Source: Nakaseomyces glabratus
Taxonomy: Eukaryota; Ascomycota; Saccharomycetes; Saccharomycetales; Saccharomycetaceae
Assembly (NCBI RefSeq): GCF_010111755.1
Contig: NC_088962.1
Span: 1,512,501 to 1,528,264, forward strand
Length of the DNA: 15,764 nucleotides
Direction of reading: 5' to 3'
Position numbers and translations under genes: made by a program. Below the pieces are notes generated by a model. It ran no database searches, was not told the origin of the DNA, and saw only the letters and a list, made by a program, of their open reading frames with translations. Below are positions 5,563 through 15,304 of the stretch, piece by piece. Within the stretch, counting starts at the first letter, position 1. Each line of letters opens with the position of its first letter.

Positions 5563-8500
5563 TCAAATAAAGGATAAAGAGAGAAGTATTGGTAATAAAA
5601 ATACCATACCGACAGTCGATTGCTTAACAGCAGAACCTCTGTAGACAGATGGCGTAGGTTGGTTTGGAACTGCTGTATTAGGCTTATTCTGTGATGACAC
5701 ATTGTTATTGGCTCCACTTCTTGAACTACCTGATTGCACAACACTTGGAGATTGCGCGATATTGTTCGATAAACTAGAAGGAGAAGTTGATGGACGACTG
5801 GCACTACTGTTAACGGATCCATTATTATTGTTACCGCCGTTACCGCCATTGCCTGGGGTTGGAGTGTTACCGCCGTTACCGCCATTGCCTGGGGTTGGAG
5901 TGTTACCGCCGTTACCACCATTGCCTGGGGTTGGAGTGTTACCGCCGTTGCCGCCGTTACCGCCGTTACCACCATTGCCTGGGGTTGGAGTGTTACCGCC
6001 GTTGCCGCCGTTACCGCCGTTACCACCATTGCCTGGGGTCGGAGTGTTGCCGCCGTTACCGCCGTTACCGCCGTTACCGCCGTTACCGCCGTTACCGCCG
6101 TTACCGCCGTTACCGCCGTTACCGCCGTTACCGCCGTTACCGCCGTTACCGCCGCCGTTACCGCCATTGCCTGGGGTTGGAGTGTTACCGCCGTTACCAC
6201 CATTGCCTGGGGTTGGAGTGTTGCCGCCGTTACTGCCGTTACCGCCGTTACCACCATTGCCTGGGGTTGGAGTGTTACCGCCGTTGCCGCCGTTACCGCC
6301 GTTACCACCATTGCCTGGGGTTGGAGTGTTACCGCCGTTACCGCCGTTACCGCCGTTACCACCATTGCCTGGGGTTGGAGTGTTACCGCCGTTGCCGCCG
6401 TTACCGCCGTTACCACCATTGCCTGGGGTTGGAGTGTTGCCGCCGTTACCGCCGTTACCGCCGTTACCGCCGTTACCGCCGTTACCGCCGTTACCGCCGT
6501 TGCCACCGTTACCACCATTGCCTGGGGTTGGAGTGTTACCGCCATTACCACCATTGCCTGGGGTTGGAGTAATTGTAGTTGTAACTGTAGTAATTATACC
6601 ATTGGTCAAAGTGACTGTCTTTGTGGAAACCAATGGGCTTACAGGAATACTTCCAGATGGTGTATTGGAAATAATGGTAACAGTGTCACTACTTGGCTTG
6701 CTACCCGTTAGGGTGATAGTGGTTGTGCCGGTACGGGTATGACCATCGGAGTCAGTGGATGGGAAGAAGGAGACGATGTCAGTTTCAGTGGTTGTACTCT
6801 TTGTGACAGTAGTTGTGTAAGGTGGTGGCAAAGAGAATGTCTCAGTGTTACCATCATTACCACCTCCACTAGGAGATGTTGGTGTTACAGTAACTGTAAC
6901 AGTTGTGATACTTCCATTTGTCAAAGTAATTGTTTTTGTGGTCACTGATACAGAAACGGAAGGCGATGGAGATGGAGATGGCTTTGGACTTGGAGATGGG
7001 GATGGAGATGGAGATGGTTTAGGACTTGGTGATGGGGATGGAGATGGAGATGGGGATGGAGATGGTGATGGGGATGGAGATGGAGATGGGGATGGAGATG
7101 GTTTAGGACTTGGTGATGGAGATGGAGATGGGGATGGAGATGGAGATGGGGATGGAGATGGTTTAGGACTTGGTGATGGGGATGGTGATGGAGATGGCTT
7201 TGGACTTGGACTTGGTGATGGAGAAGGAGATAGTGATGAAGATGGAATATAAGAAGAATTGCTTGGATATGGGGGTGGAGATGGTTTAGGACTTGGTGAT
7301 GGGGATGGGGATGGGGATGGGGATGGAGATGGAGATGGGGATGGGGATGGGGATGGGGATGGAGATGGAGATGGGGATGGGGATGGAGATGGAGATGGTT
7401 TAGGACTTGGTGATGGGGATGGGGATGGGGATGGTTTAGGACTTGGTGATGGGGATGGGGATGGGGATGGAGATGGAGATGGGGATGGAGATGGGGATGG
7501 AGATGGAGATGGAGATGGGGATGGAGATGGGGATGGAGATGGAGATGGTTTAGGACTTGGTGATGGGGATGGAGATGGAGATGGGGATGGAGATGGTGAT
7601 GGGGATGGAGATGGGGATGGTTTAGGACTTGGTGATGGGGATGGAGATGGAGATGGGGATGGAGATGGGGATGGGGAAGGTTTAGGACTTGGTGATGGGG
7701 ATGGTGATGGGGATGGAGATGGAGATGGAGATGGAGATGGTTTAGGACTTGGAGATGGGGATGGTGATGGGGATGGTGTTGGTTTTGGGTAGTAACAAGT
7801 GTTACCTAATGGATCAAAAAATCCACCCTTACATTCCATACTCGACGAAGGTTGAACAGAACAAGGAGTAGCTATGTAGTAAACAGTCTTTGTAACTGGC
7901 AGGATATTTTCTGCAGGCTTGGTAGTAATGTACTTCGTACTATAAGTTGTGGTAGAATCGATACTTCTGCAAGTTGTTTCATAATCAATCAAGGCCGGAC
8001 AGGCATTTGATGTATCAGGAACCGAAAATAAATAGCCAGTGAAGTCTGTGATACGTGTAGGCGCACCATTAACGGTAAAGGAAAGATCCAACTCGGAGTC
8101 TTTACCGATGTTATTATAGAACATCCTGATTGGATAGTAAATGTCTTTTTCAAGATTCACACTCACCTTATTCTTGGAATGGTCAACATGCCAAATGTCA
8201 TATGCAACATATTCTCCTAAATTGTCTTTGCTTTGCTCTCTCTTACAACAATCAAATGCATTTCCAGCACCAAAATTGATATACAATAGATCATCCGCAG
8301 TAACATAAAATGTGTGAATACCAGAAACTTTGGGTTTGAAGTAACCGTACATTAATAGTGTGAAGTTGGAAACAGTCAAAGGCTTGTCATAGTTAAAGTT
8401 TGCAGGTAGCTTGTCATATAAAGGAACACACACCTTTGGAACACTGTATTTGTAGTTTAAACGACCTGTAACACCATTCACTTTTGCAAACATGGTTTGC

Positions 8501-8763
8501 TTCTTATATCCAGTACGAGGGTACTCTGGGTTAACATAGGATGGATCGAAACAGTTTGGAGGATTACCAGGAACCATAGGATAAGTATATAGTTCCATAG
8601 TTAGACCGTTTAGAGGGGTAGTGACTTCTGGGGAACATCCGACAGGGTATCCAATTGGATTACTTTGAACCGCTGATCTCTTACCTAAAAATGATAAGTC
8701 TATATCATCAGCAATTACCCACTGTAATGCCAGCAGGTAGCTGACAACTAACCAATTCCACAT
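5563..8763 (-). CDS. Epa-family GPI-anchored cell-wall adhesin with PA14-type lectin domain
   Basis: Lectin-like wall protein expected to bind host glycans at the cell surface (1,066 residues, intact, stop TGA at 5563-5565). Residues 1-18 form a signal peptide, probably cut after VIA. A Lys-Arg pair (28-29) is a possible Kex2 site. Residues ~40-255 form the PA14/Epa domain: adjacent aspartates D157-D158 (calcium and sugar binding), GAGNAFDCC at 165-173, W191, and a specificity loop after N218 reading I219 G220 K221 D222. These equal Epa1 D164-D165, W198, N225 and 226-229 with a constant offset of seven. A Cys-rich segment (255-323) follows. Residues 326-602 are a Ser-Pro stalk with about a dozen Lys-Pro steps. 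Residues 603-731 are Thr-rich with two similar 23-residue modules. Residues 732-978 are Gly-Gly-Asn repeats with TPTPG spacers. The last 15 residues are a hydrophobic tail, and the GPI site is probably Gly/Ser in RGSAV. A Pwp-family assignment is the main alternative. I do not assign an EPA number. Confidence 0.93.
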   Translation of the reverse strand: MWNWLVVSYLLALQWVIADDIDLSFLGKRSAVQSNPIGYPVGCSPEVTTPLNGLTMELYTYPMVPGNPPNCFDPSYVNPEYPRTGYKKQTMFAKVNGVTGRLNYKYSVPKVCVPLYDKLPANFNYDKPLTVSNFTLLMYGYFKPKVSGIHTFYVTADDLLYINFGAGNAFDCCKREQSKDNLGEYVAYDIWHVDHSKNKVSVNLEKDIYYPIRMFYNNIGKDSELDLSFTVNGAPTRITDFTGYLFSVPDTSNACPALIDYETTCRSIDSTTTYSTKYITTKPAENILPVTKTVYYIATPCSVQPSSSMECKGGFFDPLGNTCYYPKPTPSPSPSPSPSPKPSPSPSPSPSPSPSPSPSPKPSPSPSPSPSPSPSPSPSPKPSPSPSPSPSPSPSPSPSPSPSPKPSPSPSPSPSPSPSPSPSPSPSPSPSPSPSPSPSPSPKPSPSPSPSPSPKPSPSPSPSPSPSPSPSPSPSPSPSPSPSPSPSPSPSPKPSPPPYPSNSSYIPSSSLSPSPSPSPSPKPSPSPSPSPSPKPSPSPSPSPSPSPSPSPSPKPSPSPSPSPSPSPSPSPSPSPSPSPSPKPSPSPSPSPSPKPSPSPSPSVSVSVTTKTITLTNGSITTVTVTVTPTSPSGGGNDGNTETFSLPPPYTTTVTKSTTTETDIVSFFPSTDSDGHTRTGTTTITLTGSKPSSDTVTIISNTPSGSIPVSPLVSTKTVTLTNGIITTVTTTITPTPGNGGNGGNTPTPGNGGNGGNGGNGGNGGNGGNGGNGGNGGNTPTPGNGGNGGNGGNGGNTPTPGNGGNGGNGGNGGNTPTPGNGGNGGNGGNGGNTPTPGNGGNGGNGSNGGNTPTPGNGGNGGNTPTPGNGGNGGGNGGNGGNGGNGGNGGNGGNGGNGGNGGNGGNGGNTPTPGNGGNGGNGGNGGNTPTPGNGGNGGNGGNGGNTPTPGNGGNGGNTPTPGNGGNGGNTPTPGNGGNGGNNNNGSVNSSASRPSTSPSSLSNNIAQSPSVVQSGSSRSGANNNVSSQNKPNTAVPNQPTPSVYRGSAVKQSTVGMVFLLPILLSLSFI
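5830..6570 (-). repeat. Gly-Gly-Asn / TPTPG minisatellite within the adhesin gene
   Basis: In-frame tandem repeat encoding residues 732-978. A 9-nt unit (NGG, from GGTAACGGC-type codons) runs in blocks, each closed by a TPTPG spacer. Block length varies, with one long run near 6047-6165 and another near 6437-6510. Occasional base changes give one Ser (NGSNGG, near 6230) and one extra Gly. Copy number is likely to vary between strains. The same DNA read on the plus strand gives long meaningless Pro-Leu frames. Confidence 0.95.
6562..6630 (-). repeat. Thr-rich 23-residue module, copy 2 (residues 712-734)
   Basis: This segment shares 18 of 23 residues with the copy at 6877-6945, including the core TLTNG followed by ITTVT. 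It leads straight into the Gly-Asn repeat. It points to an internal duplication that framed the Thr-rich linker. Confidence 0.8.
6877..6945 (-). repeat. Thr-rich 23-residue module, copy 1 (residues 607-629)
   Basis: First copy of the duplicated module, directly after the Ser-Pro stalk. It contains [15 protein letters not shown], with one N-glycosylation sequon (N616-G-S). It is Thr-rich and likely O-mannosylated, as is usual for yeast wall stalks. Confidence 0.8.
6958..7788 (-). repeat. Ser-Pro / Lys-Pro minisatellite within the adhesin gene
   Basis: In-frame tandem repeat of the hexamer encoding Ser-Pro (residues 326-602). Blocks are punctuated by Lys-Pro steps, visible on the plus strand as GGTTTAGGACTTGG. 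One non-repetitive island, [15 protein letters not shown], interrupts it near 7235-7280. The plus strand is almost all G, A and T with GGGGAT runs. Copy number is expected to vary by slippage. Plus-strand frames reading Asp-Gly repeats are shadows. Confidence 0.95.
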
Positions 8764-8901
8764 AATTGATATATTAATAATTTGCTTAACAGTACAGTAC
8801 TTTTTGGTGTACGGGTTTGAACTAATCTGTTATTGCTGTTATTATAAAAGGGTAGCAAAAGAAAAAAGAAGATAATTTTGTTATCTCGAAATATTTGGTC
8901 C

Positions 8902-8909
8902 CTTATATA
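8902..8909 (-). promoter_or_regulatory. TATA box candidate for the adhesin gene
   Basis: The minus strand reads TATATAAG, an exact fit to the yeast TATA consensus TATAWAWR, about 140 bp upstream of the adhesin start codon. This is a normal distance for a yeast Pol II gene. The surrounding DNA is AT-rich, so chance cannot be excluded. Confidence 0.5.
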
Positions 8910-11900
8910 TTATTCTTTTCTATAGTCAGATTATTTTTTGATTATGTTGTTGTAAGGCAAAAATTGACTTGTAAATATTAGTCAGAAATTCCTTAGGTAC
9001 AATAAAAATCAATCCTTTAATTACATGCTAATTCAACACTAATGTGCTTTACTATTATTACCTAATGAAGAGGCAAAAAAAAAACTTACTATTGTGTAAT
9101 ATGATTGTCTTGTGTCTGCGTGAAATCTATTTTTAGAGATGAGTTGTCATAGTCAGCTATTAAGTTTTGCAATTGCTATTAATTTTTGTAATTAAAAATC
9201 CCTGTGTTTATTTGAATCATAACAAAAGACGCCAAATTTTTTGACCTTAATGATCTGACAGGCACCAGACCTCTTTTATTTTGACTGTTAATAATGATTA
9301 GTATGAAACAATCATTTAAACGATGATGCAACCATGATGCAACAGTCACAATGCTATGAAAGGTTAATTTAATAATGGTTTTTTTAAATCATAGCTTAAT
9401 CGACACCATAACCAGAGGAAACATGATTTAGCTGATATTCTGAGACAACAAGAAGAATTATAAGCAGATCTTCCTATATGATGTTTCATGTAGCTTATCT
9501 CCTTTAGGATAGAGAACCAAAACTATGTGCTCTTAATTATTGGGCACCAGCTATCTAGTTCATGTAAATCAATATTGCCAAGCAAAACTATTAGGTAAAC
9601 TAATAAAATCAGAGTAAATCATTTATATTTCATTTTCGCGTCTGGTAAGTGCTACTAGGTGAATTATGTGGGTTCAAATGATCTGATTCAAATTATGTTC
9701 ATAATTTGTTAGCAAAGTTATATTTAGAAATCTAGATCATCAGGAGAAAGGAATGGCTCCAAAGGAACACCATGCTATAAGTTTATATCCGTTGGAGACA
9801 TGATCTCAAGTGATGTAACTTTTCATCTTTAATTTACTCTTTATTGCATTATATGCAAAAGAAAAATAGCATTGTGGAGTCTCATATTAGATAGGTTTCG
9901 TGTTAGGCATATTAACAGAGGAGAATCTGTTTCAAAAAAGACGTTCCTACCATTATTTCGAGATTAAGGATACCAAGAGGAAAGCAATCCTAGCTACTCA
10001 TCTATTTTCCTGATAACTCCGATTCTATAATCAATGAGATTGAAATGAGAACGTCAGTAAAAATTACGTTATATGAACTTGTTATCAAATCTATTTTTAA
10101 ATGATAAAATTATGCACTAATAAATCTATGAAAGATATTTGGTTTATTATCTGATGTGGGAATTTCACAGACCCCTTATTTTATCTCCTCCTCATTGCAA
10201 TAAGTAAATCATAACATATACCCCAACACGAAAATGATTTACCGGATTTATCGCACATGGTGAAACTTTTTGTCCCAATTAGGAAATAATTATGGGATTT
10301 TCCTACCTTGAAATAACTATGAAACAGTATTATATGTTGGAGGAAATTACGAACGCGAAAAGGTATTGCATGTGCTAGTTAATAATCCAATAAATATGCT
10401 ACTATGCTATAATTTGATGCAAATGTGAGCTTTCTAAACCCAAATTTGTGGAGGAACGACCTTTTTAAGTTTCAGATCTTGATAATTGGCTTGTTGTCAA
10501 TGAAGACCATCTATTTACCTAATTTATTGACAAAGGTACCTAATAGAAACAAGAAAAATTTTATTAATGATTATTGTGCTTGTTTTTCACTCCATGAACA
10601 ATAAAGGAAACAACCAACACATCATAATATCAACTATAACTAACTGACGTAACTTCTACATTAGAGCAAGTGATATCATTGCAGATAGTAGCTCAAATGT
10701 GTAGGCTTACATAAATGAGATTTAATATCAACTGCTCAAACTAATCATTACAGTCTTTTTTTTGTTTACTCATAGTATATCTTTGCGTGATTTATATTTG
10801 AACCGAGTTATACAAGTATCAGGGACGTTTCTTTAGTTTCCACTATCAAATATTTTGTTTTTAGATGTCGTCAATTCACCATGTTTGATAGCTAAAAGTA
10901 ACTACTCTTCTCTAAAAGGGTATAAGTATAAGGAGTTTACACATACCAATAATAAGTGTTTGTAGCCAAGTTTACTATATCAATACGGAGAAAAGGGTGC
11001 TTCTGAACATACAGAACAGGATATTAAATTATATATGATTATACTAAACCTGTAGCAGTTATTATAAAAAGTAATAAAGCGCTTAGGACACATCGTAATC
11101 TCATAATCTAATCAGAAAAGATGGATCATTAAGCTCTCCAATAACACAAAAAGTGATAATTATCTGTAGCATATATGTTAGCTTTAGAGTCAGTACAATT
11201 TTTAATACACAGACGCCTCACTTTACCTGTATGACTAGTAATAAGTTATAGTATTCTTAAAGACTTGTGTTATATATTGGCAAAGGAGATTTTTTGTGTT
11301 CAGTCTTATCACATTGATGAAAGTATAGAAGTCCCATGACGTTTGTAGAATAGGTTAATAATATCTGTCCGAAACTCCAAACAATTTATGTTTTGGTCAT
11401 ACAAACCAAAATTGCATTCAAGTTACTATTAGTATAATCATATTAAAGCTATGCCTTTAAAACCGTCTCTCCAACATTCAAGGAAATAAATCCAATGAAA
11501 AAATGTAAACACTCGTTTTATTTGATTTAGAATAATAATAGTTGGTAGTTCTGATGATGGATAATTGATAACATTAAACAACCTCACTGTTACCGGCAAA
11601 CTGGCAAATGATACACCTAATCTAAATATATAACATGGTTCGCTGTAGATCAATAAAAGTGATTGTACGTTTTATATCAGTGTAAGAGTAAGGACGTAAT
11701 TGCTGTGCAAAAAATAAGTATTCATTGTTCTAAAGAACAGTCTCGCTTACGATGCCTTTAGATATTGTTATTTACAAAGCAATCTCTAAAGGTAAGGGTA
11801 TTCGATCGACCTTTATATTTATACTTAATTCATACATAATCTGTGAGCTATTTCTTGGTTAACATATTTATTTTGTAGTACTATTACTCCAGTTAAAAAG

Positions 11901-13123
11901 TCAGATGTCGCCCCATCAAAGTTATGATTAGTAGTATATACACATTTTTATTTTTAAATATTGTTCAGTTCCCAAATATTAGAGAACTACAATGGCTAAA
12001 TGCATGAAGCCAACTCACAGCCTGGCCGAAGGATAATACTATAACATTAAAATCGTAAAACAACTACAAATCAAGTTACAAAATATCTTTCTTCTGATGA
12101 GATATATAAGTAATATTATGAAGGTATATGTACAAGGTACACTTTTCGGGAACCTTGGTACAGAAAAACCCTCCGATACTGCAATTTCCATACTTCTATC
12201 TACTAACTCAGTCTGTTGTCCATGTATAAATTTGTTGCGCTATTCTTTTGTGGCACCGGGTCACATATATTTCGATCATAATGTATTGAACGGAAAAGTA
12301 TATGTCGTTATCGCTGGACTGGTGGTTAGAGGAAATATCTTATGATGATATCTTAGAACTACGGTACTAAATCTAATCTATGAAAAGGTTTAATTCAGCC
12401 CTAAATTATTGTGCTGGAAAGAAATTCATCTGTAAAATATGTCTTACTAACCGTTTTTTTGTTTGCCTGGAATAGATGCTGTGGTTCGACTTCGTTACTC
12501 TTTGAATATGATAACAGTAAATTAAAGACTTTTCATGCTTTTAAAATGATAGTACACTAAGAAATTTGTTGGGCCCTAAGTGGGACTGTATAATTGAAAA
12601 TTATGAGCAGAACTGATATATGTACAATTTTTTGTTATTTCAACTAAATGTGAATGTACAAGGAGAGTAATTCACAATAGATTGTCCTCATTACATCGCA
12701 GATAGAAAAATGATTAGATATTGTTGAAGTGTCAATTTAATATGATTAGAATTAAGTGGCCCATTACTTTGGAAAAGATAATAAGCAAGTAGTATTGTTG
12801 TAGGCTTACCGAAACAATAGTATAGTCTATTCATCGAATATATGTTTTACCTTCATATTTTTTTCTGATTAATCCTTGGAGTATTTATACTCTATTGTCC
12901 TGAGATATGATAATAATAACATTACTAAGAGTAGTTAGTGCGAAGTTTACTACTCCAGAAATCGGAATTGGAGTCTTTATTTTCAGGAAGTATAGGTAAC
13001 AGTCTCACCTAGAAAATAATTCATTTAGTTGCAAATCTCTTTTTGGTTTGCCTTTGTTGTTATCAACTGTAAATAGGTCTCTGTTTCTATGAATTTTTTT
13101 TCTGTGCCATTATGAACAGTTAG

Positions 13124-13160
13124 TCAATGAGTGGCAATGAGTGGCAATGAGTGGCAATGT
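13124..13160 (+). repeat. Tandem 10-bp repeat, about 3.5 copies
   Basis: GTGGCAATGA occurs twice in a row (13131-13150), followed by GTGGCAATGT (13151-13160) and preceded by the partial unit TCAATGA. It is a small non-coding minisatellite about 2.1 kb from the telomere. No function is evident. Confidence 0.85.
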
Positions 13161-14147
13161 GATACAATAATCCTACCTACCTCATATGTAACGCAGGTTT
13201 CTCATATGATCATATTCGTTCTCGATCATAAATAATATTGAATTTGTTCGCTGGCACCCATACAATAATCTAGAAATAGATGGTACATATATAAAGAATT
13301 AGTTTTTTGGTTTAAGCTATGTGTAATCATCTACTTTGAAATGAAATTATTGAGAAAATTGCAAAAGCAGTATATGCATGCATGTAAAGCAATTGTAAAG
13401 AGCTCTGTTTAATGACATTATATTCTAGTCCTAACCCTTAAATTTATACCTATCAAAAAAAAACAAACTGAATGTTTGATAATAAGCAAGTGATATAAAG
13501 CGAGTATTATTGATGAAATGTGATACAGTTTGTTGACGTAGTAGTTATAAATTGTAAGCTTCTGAAATTTTAATAAATCAAAATTTAACTCAGTGAAACA
13601 CGCTTATTGAGATATACCGATTACAGTAGCATTAATTATTCCACCCTTTTGGTTAGTAATTAATACGTACTGTAAATTTGATTTAAATTTTATTCACCTT
13701 AATTAAAGTCTTAATTAAAAGAGGTGCACCTTCATGACTATGTATCCATATAATGAAGGATTTCGTTATCTATTTCTTTCCAAAAGCTCTTGCCTTATAG
13801 GAAAGGCCAGTCATGCAATACTTATTTTTATAACACTGTAATAGTACCAAAAGGTAATATGAACATGATTTCACCAATGATATTGTAATGATAATTTCAA
13901 TTTCACTACAAATCACTAATGAAATTAATAATCTAAGCTTGCATGACAAAAGAGCAAGTAATTTCTCAATAAGAGAGAAGGGTAGAGGTGCAGTGTGGAT
14001 TTCCAATGTATACTGTGTTGTTTCATTGCTTCATTAGAATTTTCTGTTGATTATGAACTGCTGTGTACCACCCGAAACATCTTCTTGATAGCTCGATAAG
14101 GTCATGTTTACCATATGTTCTGTCCTACTTATTGAGTATTATTGAAA

Positions 14148-14160
14148 TGGGGTTGGGTGT
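14148..14160 (+). repeat. Single interstitial telomere-like unit
   Basis: TGGGGTTGGGTGT resembles the telomere unit core TGGGGTCTGGGTG with one C missing and the same orientation. It lies about 1.15 kb inside the telomere tract. It could be a relic of a former chromosome end, a weak Rap1 site, or chance. Confidence 0.35.
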
Positions 14161-14390
14161 TATGTAATTGTAGCAAACTCGGCCGGCCATCTGATGCAGA
14201 AGTCGCATGTAAACACACAACCTTTGTTATTACGATAGGTAAATCATTTTAATATTGTTTTGAGTTTGTGCCTAGCACTGAACCCAAAACTTACGTAATG
14301 GTAACGCCACCCCATTTTTCGACCTCTGTGTACTTTACTATGTAGGCAAAAATTTCAATGCTAGAAAATCAATTTATACGACAAAAATTG

Positions 14391-14438
14391 ATGCTGGCTG
14401 CAAAGAATGTTGGCTGCAAAGAATGTTGGTTGCAAAAA
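14391..14438 (+). repeat. Tandem 16-bp repeat, three copies
   Basis: ATGCTGGCTGCAAAGA (14391-14406), ATGTTGGCTGCAAAGA (14407-14422) and ATGTTGGTTGCAAAAA (14423-14438) stand in tandem. The copies diverge progressively. The unit length equals that of the telomere repeat, but the sequence is unrelated. Confidence 0.85.
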
Positions 14439-15304
14439 TGATATTTACTCAACAACATTAAAATAGGAGAAATAAAGTTATAGGAAAGATATACGACTAC
14501 AACAGTCATTTGGTTGAATCCCCCAATTAACAGTTGTTATTTCGTAAAGATTTTGTAAAAAACCAAGAATAATATTTGTCGAGATTGGTATGGCATTAGA
14601 ACCAAGACTAATGGAATAGCTGGGATAGAAGAGTTACAAGGAATTAAATGATTTTCATAAATTGATCATTGCCCTAAAGAAATAATTTGTCAGAATAACT
14701 TACACAATATTAGGCAGATTCCACCCGTGGTACTATCATCACTTCAAGTACAGAAGGAAGTGAAGGTCTGCTTCAAAAGTGAACGGGAATGTTTTGAAAC
14801 GAAGATTTTATATTTTAAACCAAATGCGAATAAAGACCAATATATATATATAAAGCAAGAAAGGAAAAAAAATTATGCTTTATTTACATAGTCAAGAGCT
14901 TTTTAAGACCAAGTGAGGTAAGTATTGTTCGTAGAACGACACAAAAACATTTTATGTTTTGGTTGACGAATAAAAACATAACTGACTAACACAAGTAAAA
15001 CATATTATTGTAATGAATCATTATCTAAATATTAATTTTAAATGTGAACCAAATTTGGAAACATGAGTGTTCAATTTTATAATCGAATAATTATAAAATA
15101 AGTTACCGTTTACATTCACAACGATAACTAATTCTACCTGAACAAAAAGGAAGCCGAAAATATTGCAGTTCATCATTCTACTATTGAAAGTGAATACTAA
15201 ACCAATTTCAAAGATTCAATTATATTCCACATCTTCATCAATCGATAAAATATTAGCAGTAAATTTTTGAATTTAAATTAAACATCGATACAAATTAAAA
15301 ACAT

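Larger units (their letters stand above)
8764..15304. other. Subtelomeric non-coding region between adhesin promoter and telomere
   Basis: About 6.5 kb of AT-rich DNA in which no open frame from an ATG exceeds about 82 codons on either strand, and none shows a recognisable domain. I see no tRNA, snoRNA, transposon ends or long repeats. Small features are a 10-bp triplet repeat (13124-13160), a 16-bp triplet repeat (14391-14438), a telomere-like patch (14148-14160) and an alternating TA run (14840-14853). The left end must contain the adhesin promoter. Degenerate gene fossils too diverged to see by eye are possible. Confidence 0.75.

Noticed and set aside
5556..6554. 332-codon minus-strand frame of Val-Thr-Ala repeats
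   Set aside because: It is a second frame of the same 9-nt repeat. The adhesin frame alone continues through the signal peptide and lectin domain to a GPI tail.
5702..6742. 346-codon open frame on the plus strand rich in Pro-Leu
   Set aside because: It is the antisense reading of the adhesin's Gly-Asn repeat. A 9-nt repeat without stops is open in several frames, and the predicted product has no domain.
6845..7792. Plus-strand Asp-Gly repeat frames (6845-7252 and 7259-7792)
   Set aside because: These are antisense shadows of the Ser-Pro stalk. They are open only because the hexamer repeat lacks stops.
12097..12345. 82-codon plus-strand frame in the gene-free region
   Set aside because: It is the longest frame there but has no recognisable domain and length expected by chance in 6.5 kb. 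Similar frames at 11438-11653 and 13770-14006 were rejected for the same reason.
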